Shown here in pieces: positions 23,035 through 46,514 of a stretch of 60,000 nucleotides of DNA. The DNA is from Mesostigma viride (taxonomy: Eukaryota > Streptophyta > Mesostigmatophyceae > Mesostigmatales > Mesostigmataceae), in assembly GCA_009746045.1 (NCBI GenBank), contig RPFO01000026.1, positions 466,328-526,327 on the forward strand. Direction: 5' to 3'. The translations under genes were made by a program, and so were the position numbers. The notes beneath the pieces were generated by a model that was not told the DNA's origin, searched no databases, and saw only the letters and a list, made by a program, of their open reading frames with translations. Each line of letters begins with the position of its first letter. Position 1 is the first letter of the stretch.

Positions 23035-24648
23035 CCAAAGCATGTTAAGGTTCGCTGCCGAAAGCGCTACGCTTTCGCAGACGTGATCTAATGGCATTCT
23101 AATGGGAACTCCAGGTATGGAGTCCACCGCGTTATCAGGAATAGCCTTGCTGCGGATGGCTGCCCTAGCCGCCACGTTGAAATTTGGTTCATACAGTCCT
23201 ACAGCTGTGCGAATGGCGCCTTTTGCGCAGTGGCATGTCGCACACACATTGTCGGTGATAGCGGGCGATAGACCCTGGCCCCGTTTTGCAAGCTGGCCCT
23301 TTGACCAGCTTGCAAGTATGACGCCGCCGTCTTGCCCCCTTGGGAGAAAATAGCGGCTATGCGTCGCTTTGGGGAAAAATTGTGGACGGCATCAAGTGAC
23401 GGACAAATCGTTTGGTCGTACGGAATGACGGATGCGACAAGCCGCTTTCGCACTGTTCAAGACTTCAAGCGGAGGGATTTGAATGATCATTCCGTACTGT
23501 AGTGGCATGGCATCGCGAGCAGATTCGCGGCTGATGTGAGGGCCTGATTGCCTTTCCCGCGGCCAGCTTGCCCGCCAAATCTGTGCACATGGTAAATTTG
23601 GGTGATGACTGATGACCTTGGTGACCGTTGCACGCCAGCAAGAATGTGGCGGGTCTGATAGTAACCAACGTCCGACAGCCTGCTCGCCTGTACTGTTGAA
23701 TGTCTGCCTTCAGCAAAAATCCGATCCAGTTGCAGTTCTATAACACGCAAGTCGCACATTTGCACTGTGGGAACAAGGAAATGCATGATACGCAATTTCA
23801 TGTACTGTAGGATGTGGGTACCTTCGTCAGCAGCGTATGGGTCAAAATAGCGCCTTCTGAGCAGTTCTGCTTGTCGTCGACACGTTGGCATCTATGTGGC
23901 TTGCATGCACGTGATCATGACACCGTGTTTCCGCATTAACTGAAGTTGCTGGGGCGCATTTACTTAAGGTACCCTCGTCTAACAAGGGTCAACTGGCTAA
24001 GAAATCTGAAAATGACGAATGCGAATTCTACGGAACTGAAGAGCACGTTCAAATGAATCATGAGGAAGCAAAGCCGCATGCAAAAGCATGGGAAATGCGA
24101 GCCCGTCGCTGGAGCGCGTTACTTTCGGCAGCACTCTGGTTACAGAATATCCTCACCCAATTGCCGGACATCTGACTGTATGTTTATTAAGTGTCGAATT
24201 TCCTCGTAATTTCGGTGCCACTGCCAGCCGCTCGGTCATGTCTCCCATCATAAATTCCGGCAATCGCCCCCAGCTCGCTTGCTCGCCGCAGCGCTGCCAT
24301 GCTCGTCGATCCACATACCATGTAAAGCACTTTGTTGAAATCTTGTAACGGACGACTTCGCTCGGCAATCGGCTCGGTCTGGGTTTGGCGCATGGAAAGC
24401 GGCAGGCATGACATATCTTCAGAATGATTAAACAGTATCTGCTTTTCCCTCGTCAAGGACACTCAGCGAAACCCAGGGCCGTCAACTTGATTTCAAACAC
24501 CGGGTCGACAGCACGTCCGCAACCAGATTCAAACTGCTTCGGGCTGCTGGAGACTTGATTTTAAAATTCACTCAACGGGGATTTGGCAGGCAATGTGTGT
24601 GGGTCGTAAGGGCTGGCACATTGCGCGCCTGCTGGGGGCAACTTCACC
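23035..24648. promoter_or_regulatory. Intergenic region of a divergent gene pair
   Basis: About 1.6 kb separates the kinase (minus) from the helicase-nuclease (plus), so both promoters must lie here or in unseen 5' exons. I see no gene; frames are at most 134 codons without family resemblance. A small perfect hairpin, CGAAAGCG-CTA-CGCTTTCG, lies at about 23,059-23,077. No repeat elements are obvious, unlike the rest of the window. Confidence 0.5.
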
Positions 24649-38278
<13,630 letters not shown>

Positions 38279-38371
38279 CGCAGTGTAAGGCCTGCCAGTC
38301 TGCACTTCCATTTACGTTATGCACAGGTTACATTATTACTCTCTCTGCATCAGGCTCAACTGTGGGTAGGT
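38279..38371. other. Helicase 3' flank
   Basis: Short sequence between the TGA stop of the helicase gene and the first LINE-A tail; likely 3' UTR. A TGTAA motif lies at 38,283-38,287 but may be coincidental. Confidence 0.35.
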
Positions 38372-38610
38372 AATTAGTAAGTACTTGCGTGTCCATGTGC
38401 GCATAAGCATGCTATGGATCGGTACTATAAGTCAGTACAAGTTTGCGTGTCATGGGCATGGGCATGCCACGGAGTACTATGCTAATCTCATTAGAAATAT
38501 AATTACACGAAAGTTAATAATATCGTCTGCATCATGCCTACGGAGCACTATGCTGTCAGACCTCATTAGAAAAATAATTACATGAAACTGACAAAGATCG
38601 TCTGCATCAT
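38372..38610 (-). mobile_element. LINE-A 3' UTR fragments, two or three nested copies
   Basis: The TAAGTACTTGCGTGTC..ATGCGC signature and the segment CCACGGAGTACTATGCTAATCTC..ATCGTCTGCATCATG recur in succession. Each matches the 3' UTR of LINE-A (compare 2,479-2,575) in the same minus orientation. Only the terminal about 110 bp of each copy is present. They lie within 100 bp of the helicase stop codon. Confidence 0.8.
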
Positions 38611-38636
38611 GAAATGAAATGAAATTAAATTTTAAC

Positions 38637-38670
38637 ATGACTCCGTTGGGAGATCATGTAGCACATATTC
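38637..38670 (+). repeat. Fragment of 270-bp retroposon 5' end
   Basis: ATGACTCCGTTGGGAGATCA and GTAGCACATATTCC match the 5' hairpin region of the 270-bp family; the rest of the unit is missing. Confidence 0.65.
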
Positions 38671-38694
38671 CTTGCTGGGTGGGTGGAGGTGGGC

Positions 38695-38765
38695 GAAGCC
38701 GCGGAATCGAACTTAGCTAACTCTAAGCTATCTAGTCCAGAAAATCCTAACTACGCTATTCAGCA
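38695..38765 (-). repeat. tRNA-like sequence with A and B box motifs (possible SINE relic)
   Basis: On the minus strand an A-box-like TAGCGTAGTTAGG (38,758-38,746) is followed about 33 nt later by a B-box-like AGTTCGATTCC (38,713-38,703). The D, T and acceptor arms do not pair, so this is not a working tRNA gene. It may be the head of a decayed tRNA-derived SINE. Confidence 0.4.
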
Positions 38766-38770
38766 AAGCG

Positions 38771-38981
38771 CCCCTTCCGCTTGGGGGGAGGGGGCTTGCC
38801 CACAGGGGCTAGCGCTGGCCGGCGTGTGAGCCTGGACAATCTTCTGCCACCTCTTCTTGTTCTGCATCATAGCAGTCTGCATCATGCCCCAACCATATCG
38901 TCACACACATTTGAGAGTGCTATCCTCCGGATTTTTGCCTTTGCACCGTGTGCAGTTCTTGGACGTTTGGAATCATGGCAG
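38771..38981. other. No gene seen
   Basis: Short spacer without recognisable features between a tRNA-like relic and a retroposon copy. Confidence 0.35.
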
Positions 38982-39240
38982 AAACATAACTCCGTTTGGA
39001 GTATCTGTAGCACATATCCCTGAGAAGGGGCATATGGCCTATAATACATTCTAGGCTACTTCCTGCAAGGGTGGGAATGTAAACAACACTTGCTCTAGGT
39101 GCACTAGGGCACCTGCACCACCCAGAGTCTCGGGCAACTCCCAGCTAAGGGGAGCCCGTCATAGGTGGGGAAGATCATCATGGCTATACGTAAGAGCTAG
39201 GGCATGGCTTCTCGACAGAGAGCATCTCTCTGCATAGTCA
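38982..39240 (+). mobile_element. 270-bp SINE-like retroposon, copy S3
   Basis: Plus-strand copy with 5' AACATAACTCCGTTTGGAGT and the conserved internal blocks (GAGAAGGGGCATATGGCC, CTACTTCCTGCAAGGGTGGG, GGTGGGGAAGATCATCATGG). It has a perfect 3' hairpin CAGAGAG-CAT-CTCTCTG ending near 39,232. No TTAA tail remains. Confidence 0.8.
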
Positions 39241-39379
39241 TGGCATGGCTAACGTAATGACTGACTAGATAGACCTTTTCAGCGGGTATTTCCTCGTAAA
39301 TGGTGGGAGAGCGATTGCAGCAATGGTGCTCACCACTAGACACTCTCGGCCAGTTAGGCTTGAAACACACGCCCTGATC
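39241..39379. other. Unidentified element ending in a TTAA tail
   Basis: Sequence between two retroposon copies that ends with GCCCTGATCA and then a (TTAA)n tail at 39,380-39,400. It is probably the 3' part of another retroposon; no family assigned. Confidence 0.35.
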
Positions 39380-39665
39380 AATTAATTAATTAATTAATTG
39401 GGAACATAACTCCGTTGGGAGTACATGCATGTAGCACATAGCCCTGAGAAGGGGCCTATGGCTTTTAATACACTCTTAGCTACTTCCTGCAGGTGGGGGA
39501 GTGTAAACTGCCACCTACTCTGGGTGCACCAAGGGCACCTGCCCATGCCCCTGTATTCAGGCACCTAGCCTAGTAGGGGCACCGACAGAGGGGGGAAGAT
39601 CAGCATGGCTATACAAGAGCTATAGGGCATGGCTTCTCAGCAGAGAGTGACTCTCTGCATAGGCA
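39380..39665 (+). mobile_element. 270-bp SINE-like retroposon, copy S4, inserted at a TTAA tail
   Basis: The unit starts at 39,401 (GGAACATAACTCCGTTGGGA) immediately after an ATTAATTAATTAATTAATT run (39,380-39,400). It ends in the hairpin CAGAGAGTGACTCTCTG (about 39,641-39,657). This repeats the pattern seen at 6.5-6.8 kb, where a new copy starts in the tail of an older element. Confidence 0.8.
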
Positions 39666-39823
39666 GAGCGTGGCTAAACTCTTAATGCAACATCCATGGG
39701 GGTCCCATTATAGGCATGCATGCATGGCTTGGCTAAATATGCTGAAGGCGTCATCCATATGGGGGCCATTATGGGCGCACATGCGCGTAGGCCACATGCT
39801 AGGCTAAGCCTGACTAATCTACA
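39666..39823. repeat. Dispersed repeat, inverted partner of 5,588-5,690
   Basis: Contains CATCCATGGGGGTCCCAT and ATGGGGGCCATTATGGGCGC, matching 5,588-5,690 in reverse complement. No gene. Confidence 0.6.
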
Positions 39824-40760
39824 CTACTGGTATATATTCCCTAGACTTGGGTTGCTGGGGTGCATGGCAGAAGGTGCCTGCCAGGGCTTATAAATGGTCA
39901 ACGTGGATGACCACCCCCCTCCAGTATACCGGCTTCCCCCCTGCGCTCTGCCGGAACTAAAGGTAGGTCGGCCATAGCTTGCTGGGCCAGGGTCAAGTCG
40001 TCCTCCAGCGTGAAGCGAGTCCGCGAGATCCTTTCTTGCGGCATTTAAGGAACGACTGAGCTTGTCCGCCATGTACTTAAAGGTGAGGAGCACGGGGGCC
40101 GGGGCCGCCAGCCTTACCCCGCGCGCAGGGGAGGCGCGGACAGCCCGGACATCCGCAGCTCACCAGTGAGTTGCATGGGGGCAAGAATGCCGCCATGCAA
40201 CTGAAGAGCTAGTCGTCGAGGTCTCATCTGCCGGCTGGTCGAAGTGCTTGACGATGACATTGTGGCTGCGCTGGGTTGGATGTCGGCCTCCTCACCAAGG
40301 TCGAGTGCTTGTTGCTTGAGCTGTGCCGCGATGGTGGAGGTGGTGGAGGTGGCCTGGTGTGGTGCTTGAGCAAGTCCGCCCAGGTGGAGGGAGCATCGCT
40401 GGCCGGGCCAGCAGATGCCGGCTGGGCAGCGATTTCCTTCACCGCCTGGGCGGTGAGGCCGGGCGGTGTCGTGCGAGCACTCTTGAAAGGGCGGGCGGTG
40501 GCGGTGGCGTGGAGGCGCTTGCATGTCGAGGTCGAGGAGCTGGGCCTTGATGTCGGCAGTGGAGGCGGAAATGGCAGTGCATGGAGGTGCAGAGGCGACG
40601 GTGCATGGTGGAAAGGTGAGGGAGCTCAGTATAGCCAGCGTGCCTCGATCCATTGCTGCATGCATGCCACATCGACCGGCAGCAAGGGCCGGGGGGCACG
40701 CATGCTGCTGGAAGGCTTCCATTGGAAGGATGGAACGGAGTGTGGGGGCGGAGATGGATA
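39824..40760 (-). pseudogene. LINE ORF1 pseudogene (subfamily 2)
   Basis: Minus-strand frames carry, in order, a Gln/Leu-rich region that may be the coiled coil (AAQLKQQALDLGEEA, about 40,330), a GGILAPMQLTGELRMSG segment and the LLTFKYMADKLSRSL strand (about 40,090). These parallel GEIKLTAHRLP and LLLIFKSPADKL at 5,760-5,870. Frameshifts separate the parts, and the C-terminal LW..Y block is scrambled. Dead copy of the same ORF1 subfamily as 5,740-6,106. Confidence 0.65.
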
Positions 40761-40969
40761 AAGCCCAGATCGATCGGCGTCGGTGCGCCCGAGGAGGGAT
40801 CGCAGAGGATAATGTGCTGCATGGATATATTTTATAAAAATATAATTACTTACAGCAGAGTGAAATCCCTCAAACCAAAGCAAACGCCCACCTATAAACC
40901 TATATACAGAGCCATGTCAAAGCTCTATACTACGATAAGACCAATGGAAACGCCTAACGGGAGGAACAG

Positions 40970-43953
40970 TAATAGCCCTGCTGCATCGCAAAATCAGCCC
41001 GCGTACGGCGGAGCATGATGTCAGCCATGGCCCGAGTCAGCGCCACCGACAAGCGCTGACGCCAATATGACGTCCAGGTCCGCGCCGACCATGGGGCCCG
41101 CTGGCCCTCCAGGTCCAGCCGGTCCTCCCGGAGCCGGCAACACTCCTTGAAGAAGGCGGAGGTCAGGGGCCCCATGGCCCCAAACTCCTCCATGCAGGAC
41201 AAAGGGCACCACACGATGGTGCCCGACGTCGCCGTAGGCCAGGAGCTTGGCCCGCTCCGCCCGGTCCGCCGTGTAACCTGCCGTGAGGGAGGCCCCATGC
41301 AGCCACGTGGCTAAGAGCCAAGGGCCGCGCCACCGAAACGTCAATAAGCAGATGCCGGCCACCCCCCTCAAAGTCCAGCACCACGATGTCCGGCCGGTGG
41401 TTGGGGGAATAGAAGGCCGGTGCCATCCGCATCCTCGGACCGGATGTTCGTGTGGGGGAAAACCGACCGAACCATGGCGAGCACCACCGTCAGGAGGACA
41501 GTGTGCAAATACAAATACCAATTCTGATTCTGTTGGCCCCCCATGCAGGCAAGGTAGTGAGTCCCCGTGGGATCCAGCGGCTGCCCACAGCTATACCACG
41601 TACAAGGCCGCCCGGCCGGAACAAGAGGCTGCGGGGAAAATAGCTGGTGCCGGAGCGCCACCGAGTAGTGGCTGGGAGCTAAGGCGAATGGGGGGGCCAT
41701 GGGAAGAGCACGAAGGTACGCCGAGCCCACACTCCGCAAGGAAAGCGAGAACAGCCACGCACGTCCCTGGGCGTTGAGGTCCGCGAAAAGAGCCATCCAA
41801 TCAGCCGTGTGCAGAATACCCGCGTAGGTTTTCTGGTGTTTATCGATGACGCGAGCAGGGAATGCAGCGGGAGATTGAACGGAGGCGACCGAGGGAGTGC
41901 CGCGAGGGAGGTGGCGCTGTACCGCCTGAGCGGCACGGACGGGAGAACAGGCCTGCATGCTGGATCTCAGCATAGGCCTCCTGGATGGCGGTGACGAAGG
42001 GCAAAGGGCTGCTGGGGTCCAGGAGGTCAGGCGCTGCCGTTGCCAAAAGGGGCAGGAGCCGGCAGCTTTCCGCCCACGACTGAGCGACGGAGCCCAAAAA
42101 TGCTGCTGCATGGGGCCAGCCGGGCGGCACGAGTCAGACCACAGCCACCCATCCGTGCAGGCAGGGAGGCAATGCGAATAGCATGTGGCGGGAGGTCGGG
42201 GCCCGGGACCAGCTGCGCCATGCAAGGCCGACTGGATGCGTTCGTCATTGGCCCTCGGCGGCCAGCCGGACCTGAGCCGGAAGAGCGCCCCGGAGCCAGT
42301 GAACGACGCGAGGGTGAGCGCAAAACCACAGAAGCAGACCCTTGGTCTGCGAATCATGATGAAGGCGCGCAATCAAGGGCAGTACCTCAGTGCGTGCCTC
42401 GAGGGCGGCCCGCAGAGCATCGATGACAAACTCGATCGGGGTCGCCAACCGGAACGCCGAGGACATCCAACCCATGGAGGCGCTCGTCCCGTCCCAAGAG
42501 CTGGGGCGGAAAGCCGGAGCAATCACCTTGGGGCGAGTACACCGCGCACTTGGCCAGGGTAAACTGGAGGTTGATGTCGGCCACCGCGGTCTGCAGTGCC
42601 AGCAGAGCCGCGGTGGTGTCCGGCACAGGGCCCAGGATCGGGTACAAGATATCATCCAAGTAGGCCTGGATAGCGACCGCCGGGTGCCAGGGCACTGAGC
42701 ATGGACCGCTTGGAGGCAACCCTGGAGGGGGGCGGCAAAGTATGTACAGAGGTCCCAGGGGGTCCCCGTGCTGGGTGCCCGACCGCGACAGCAGGCCGCC
42801 GCGAGTGCCGTCCTCCATGCATGATGTGAACCAGTTGGCCGGGCTGGCCATAGCACACGGCTGTCCAAGCGTACAAGTCCTCGAAGGACTCCATGACGGC
42901 CGCAAACATGCTGCATGGCGTGGGACAAACTGTTGAACGCGTTGTGGCAGTCGACCTTGACGACAGCGTGGGTGGGGTGGGCCTCGAGGTATAGGCCTGC
43001 ACCCGGAATGGATGAGGATATCCGCCCCGCCTGGAGTCGTCACCCCCATGCAGCTGGGCCGCCTCCGAGGTCTCACCCGCTGCGAGGGGCGGGCAGAAAA
43101 AGGCACGGAGCTCGGGCGCCTTTTGGCGGCAGATCACTAGCTTTGCCCACAAGCTTGCGGAGCATCTCACCGCAGGCGATCGGGCGCACCTTGCCCTCGG
43201 GGGGGGGCAAGACACCCTTGAGCAGAGCGAGGAGGCAAGCCCGCTAACCACTCGCGCGCAGCAGGAGGAACGCGACCAGCCGCCAGGTCAACGAGGGTGT
43301 CAAAGAGAATGTCCTCGCCCCCATGCCCCACCAGGACCCCCGCTGGATATATTTGGGGGCGGGCGCACCCGAACAGAAAGTTGGGGCGCATTGATCGGGT
43401 GCCGTCGGCCGGGGTGGATGAGGCGATTGATGTCAAAGAGATGGAGGCCCATGCAGGTCGTAAAGCGACTGTCATAATCCCAAAAGAAGATGAAATGCAT
43501 GGCATCTACTGGAGCCATGGTGGTCCAGTCGTGATGGTCGACCTTGAAAGCTAGGTTAGTTGGGGCCGGAAGCGCAGTTCAGATGCATGGATGGGCGTGG
43601 TTCTGCTGCCGGGGCGACTGCGTTTAGGATCTGGCGATGCCGAGGGCGCCGGATCGAGGCCGCAGGAGCCGATCGAGTGCACTACCAGCGCTTGGGTAGT
43701 GGCCTCGCTGCCTGCATGGCAGGCCGGCCGGGCGGAACTACAGCCGGAGCTGCAGGCGAATTTTCTTGGCTCATCGCAGCCGCCAGGCTGCGTTGCGTAG
43801 TCGAGAGTTTCGGCTCGTCATAATATTGCGTTTTAGTTTCGGAAAAATATATCAGCGTGTGCGTCTTATAGAAAGACGAAGCGATAATGATCAATATTCA
43901 CGGCCGAATTTGGTGAACAAACGTGAAAGTTATGAGCTCCACCGTCAGCCATG
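40970..43953 (-). mobile_element. LINE with R2-like C-terminal endonuclease motif, decayed
   Basis: Minus-strand order: a 5' leader (43,953-43,787) related to that of the ORF1-only element; a possible start at 43,774 (MSQENSPAAPAV); KVRPIACGEMLRKLVGK (about 43,190); RT motif A KVDCHNAFNSLSH (about 42,965-42,928); GDPLGPLYILC; catalytic YLDD (42,662-42,651); NLQFTLAKC. C-terminal to the RT, a CCHC-type zinc motif (C-x4-C-x9-H-x3-C, about 41,610-41,550) precedes RPDIVVLDFEGGG..LLIDVSV (about 41,396-41,335). A CCHC finger followed by PD...D is how the restriction-like endonuclease of R2-type LINEs looks. Several frameshifts and stops make it inactive. The 3' end is uncertain. Confidence 0.75.
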
Positions 43954-43956
43954 GCT

Positions 43957-44196
43957 ACCTCGTGGCCCTGATCAAGCAAGCTGTTTCCAGGCGCCCCACC
44001 GTCTAGGTCATCTAGTCGCTATCACACGTAAGCCAGCCATAATTTCAATGCACAAGGCTACACATTTCTATCACCATTCATATTCATCATCCTGAACGAC
44101 TCGACTGACACGCGGACAAGATAACGGCAGGCTCGAGCTACCATGGTCCGGATTCTCCCGATTTCTGGCCTGCGCTGGTCAGTGTCTCCTTGATAT
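43957..44196 (+). repeat. Second copy of the 229-bp insert sequence
   Basis: CCCTGATCAAGCAAGCTGTT to GTCTCCTTGATA matches 10,700-10,920 in reverse complement, with several point changes and small insertions. It abuts the 5' end of the R2-like LINE, suggesting insertion there. Confidence 0.8.
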
Positions 44197-44204
44197 TGTC
44201 ACTA

Positions 44205-44291
44205 GTTGGGAATATAATCCTCATGCACCCGAGCTTCAATCCTCTATTGTAATGGCAGCTGAGGGGGTAGTGTCGCGCCTATCCTCAGGAC
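44205..44291 (-). mobile_element. LINE-A fragment (C-terminal coding end)
   Basis: TAATCCTCATGCACCCGAGC to GCGCCTATCCTCAGGAC matches 2,600-2,670 of LINE-A in the same orientation. Only about 85 bp remain. Confidence 0.7.
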
Positions 44292-44667
44292 GGCAATCAA
44301 AAAGAAGCGTTTTTCAATTCAGTTGCTCAGTCGACCTTGAGCGACAGATCCCACGTCAATACATCGTTGCAACAATGCCATCTTGGTGGAATTGCCAATG
44401 CGACCCTGCCCGTGGGGCGCGGGGGCTGCATGTATACGCGCCACGCCTAACCGATATAGCAATGCGCCAACGTACATGCACCCCCCCAGCAACTACTCAC
44501 TGAGGGAGTGAGGCCGGTGACTTGACATGCAGCTGCCAATACGCTAGCTGTTTGCTAAGCCGCCTGATGCGCTAGTGACCAATTGCATGTGGGCCCTGTG
44601 TGCAGGGCGGCTGGCTCGGTACTCCCCCGTCGGCGGTGTGCTTGCTTGGACTAAATTCATTAACTAT
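44292..44667. other. No gene seen
   Basis: No recognisable coding or repeat signal. Confidence 0.4.
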
Positions 44668-44810
44668 CACGTGACTGCGTCACGTGGGTGGGCACCGATA
44701 CAAAGTACATACAGAGGAGGGAGGTGTAGAGGATCGAACCTTCGCTGAACCCCTGTACACAATGAAAAGGAGGGCTCGGGCGCCCTATAGCTACTCTCAC
44801 TGCCACCAGC
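44668..44810 (-). repeat. Hairpin plus tRNA-like A/B boxes (possible SINE relic)
   Basis: Minus strand: A-box-like TAGCTATAGGGCG (44,793-44,781) and a perfect B-box core GGTTCGATCC (44,740-44,731), about 40 nt apart. The adjoining CACGTGAC-TGC-GTCACGTG hairpin (44,668-44,686) recurs at 53,070-53,088. The arms do not fold into a tRNA. Confidence 0.45.
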
Positions 44811-45393
44811 TTGTCGGTGGACATGCAGGCCACAGGTCGAGCGCTTTATTCTATCCACAGCACGGGGCCGGGGCGCATCACTGTGGGTGCAATACAACCA
44901 TAATTATACCAGAGGTATATGTATAAGGCTGATTGGCTGAAGCATAGCTGATCGATGCTGTACTTAAGAAAGGTAAGGTGGGCTCAACGGGCGTCTGCTA
45001 AGGCATATAAGCAAAGGGCCACGATGAGCCATATTATATGGCTGGGCTAAGGTCGTTGCGTTCATGCCACTCAAAACCAGGCTGCTGGCCGGGGCTAGAA
45101 CAGTAAACTATGTTGGAGTAATACATATGGCAAGTCAGATGTATGTGCTGTAATAATGTCGATCGTCTATAAGCTATGCCGATTGCCCTCTTCTAGACAG
45201 CTGGCTACATTCTATATTCTGGGGGAGCCCTGCAGGGGGCATCCACAGTTTGTTCTTGACATGAAGGTCCCCGCACCCTGCATGAGCGCCTGGCACTACA
45301 CCTGGGGCTTCGCGGGGCTGCATGTCTTAAGATACAATTGTACTGCATATCCACTACAGGTCCCATGCAATAAAAGATAGCGGAGCAGGTACG
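44811..45393. other. No gene seen
   Basis: No recognisable coding or repeat signal up to the start of ORF1-only copy 2. Confidence 0.4.
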
Positions 45394-46514
45394 GCCACCA
45401 TCACATCCCAGCCACCCTGGCACGGGATGCTGGCGACCTCCCGCCGCTCTCAGGTATATATGCGAACCTGCTGCGGACAGCGACCGCCTCAACCACTGAC
45501 GCCATCGCTACGAAACTCCATAGTGCAGGACTCTTAAAGTCCTTCACCAGGCACAACATCGGGATTGAGGCCACCGACCGCGCTCGCCGCGACTGGCAGC
45601 CGGGTGGCGGCGTGCTGCGTCACTTCCCCCAGAAGCCAGGTGAGACGTCAACCACCCTTGCCGACGAGCTCAAGGTAACACCTCCTTACGTCCTCATGGG
45701 CCTGGTAGGTGAGGTAGAACTGCGTGGGTGCCACCGCCTTCCCCACACACGGGACAAGGTGGCTCCCCCACCAGTACGTCCTGCCCGCACGCACCTTCCC
45801 CTCCCCTGATCGAGGACAATTGCAGCGGTTCCTTAATTCTCGTCGCAAGAGGTTGCACGACCTCACCTGGACGTTGGATCGACGACGACCTGACCCCCGC
45901 TCGAGCAGCAGCCGAGCAGCGACGCGACCTGACAGTGCATGGCCGGAATACTCTTCGATCCGGCCACAAGCAGGACCCCCACTAGAAGCCCAATTAAGGT
46001 GTACTGGAGGGGCGGGGACCTGATGATCGATCAACCAAAAGATGTGGACGCCCCCTGCGGGCTAGAATAGCATGCCGCTAGTATACTGCTTGTATTCGTT
46101 GGTAGTCACTGCCGCCATGGCAGCCATGCCTAGAAGGTATGCCTAGCGGCAGCCTGTACCACGGCATACCTAGTAACGTGCACTGCTAACACACGCGGTA
46201 CACAACCAGCTATAGCCTTAGCTTAGCCCTTGCATGTACAGCCATGCTACGTCCTGGCAATGATCAGAGTACTTGCCCACGTCGCTCCTTGGTTTTATGA
46301 TATGCTCACATGGGTCTTATTGCACCCACGTGAACTTACCGGATCGTCTAGCGGCGTGTGTGATCGATGCAGCTGTGGCATGCCTCTGGCCGATGAAGGA
46401 GAAAGGGGGTCTCTGCCCTTTAATTCTTCCTGTTGTGCACTGACATACAGGGATTAAAAGCACTTCGGTGCTCCGTGACTCCCCAACGGCGCGAGCACGA
46501 GTTTAATTCTTTAA
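45394..46514 (+). mobile_element. ORF1-only LINE derivative, copy 2 (5'-truncated, frameshifted)
   Basis: Homologous to 7,810-6,836 in reverse complement. It contains the end of the ORF1 coiled-coil region and the RRM with several frameshifts (PQKPGETSTTLADELK, ELRGCHRLPHTRDK, RRKRLHDLTWTLD). The approximately 430-bp 3' UTR follows, then the AGCAC-TTCG-GTGCT stem-loop (about 46,459-46,472) and the start of the TTAA tail. The tail is interrupted at 46,511 by a TTAA-flanked element; TTAATTAATTG resumes at 48,408. ORF1 here is a pseudogene. Confidence 0.85.

Noticed and set aside
38695-38765. Functional tRNA gene
   Set aside because: A and B boxes are present but acceptor, D and T stems do not pair; kept only as a tRNA-like repeat.
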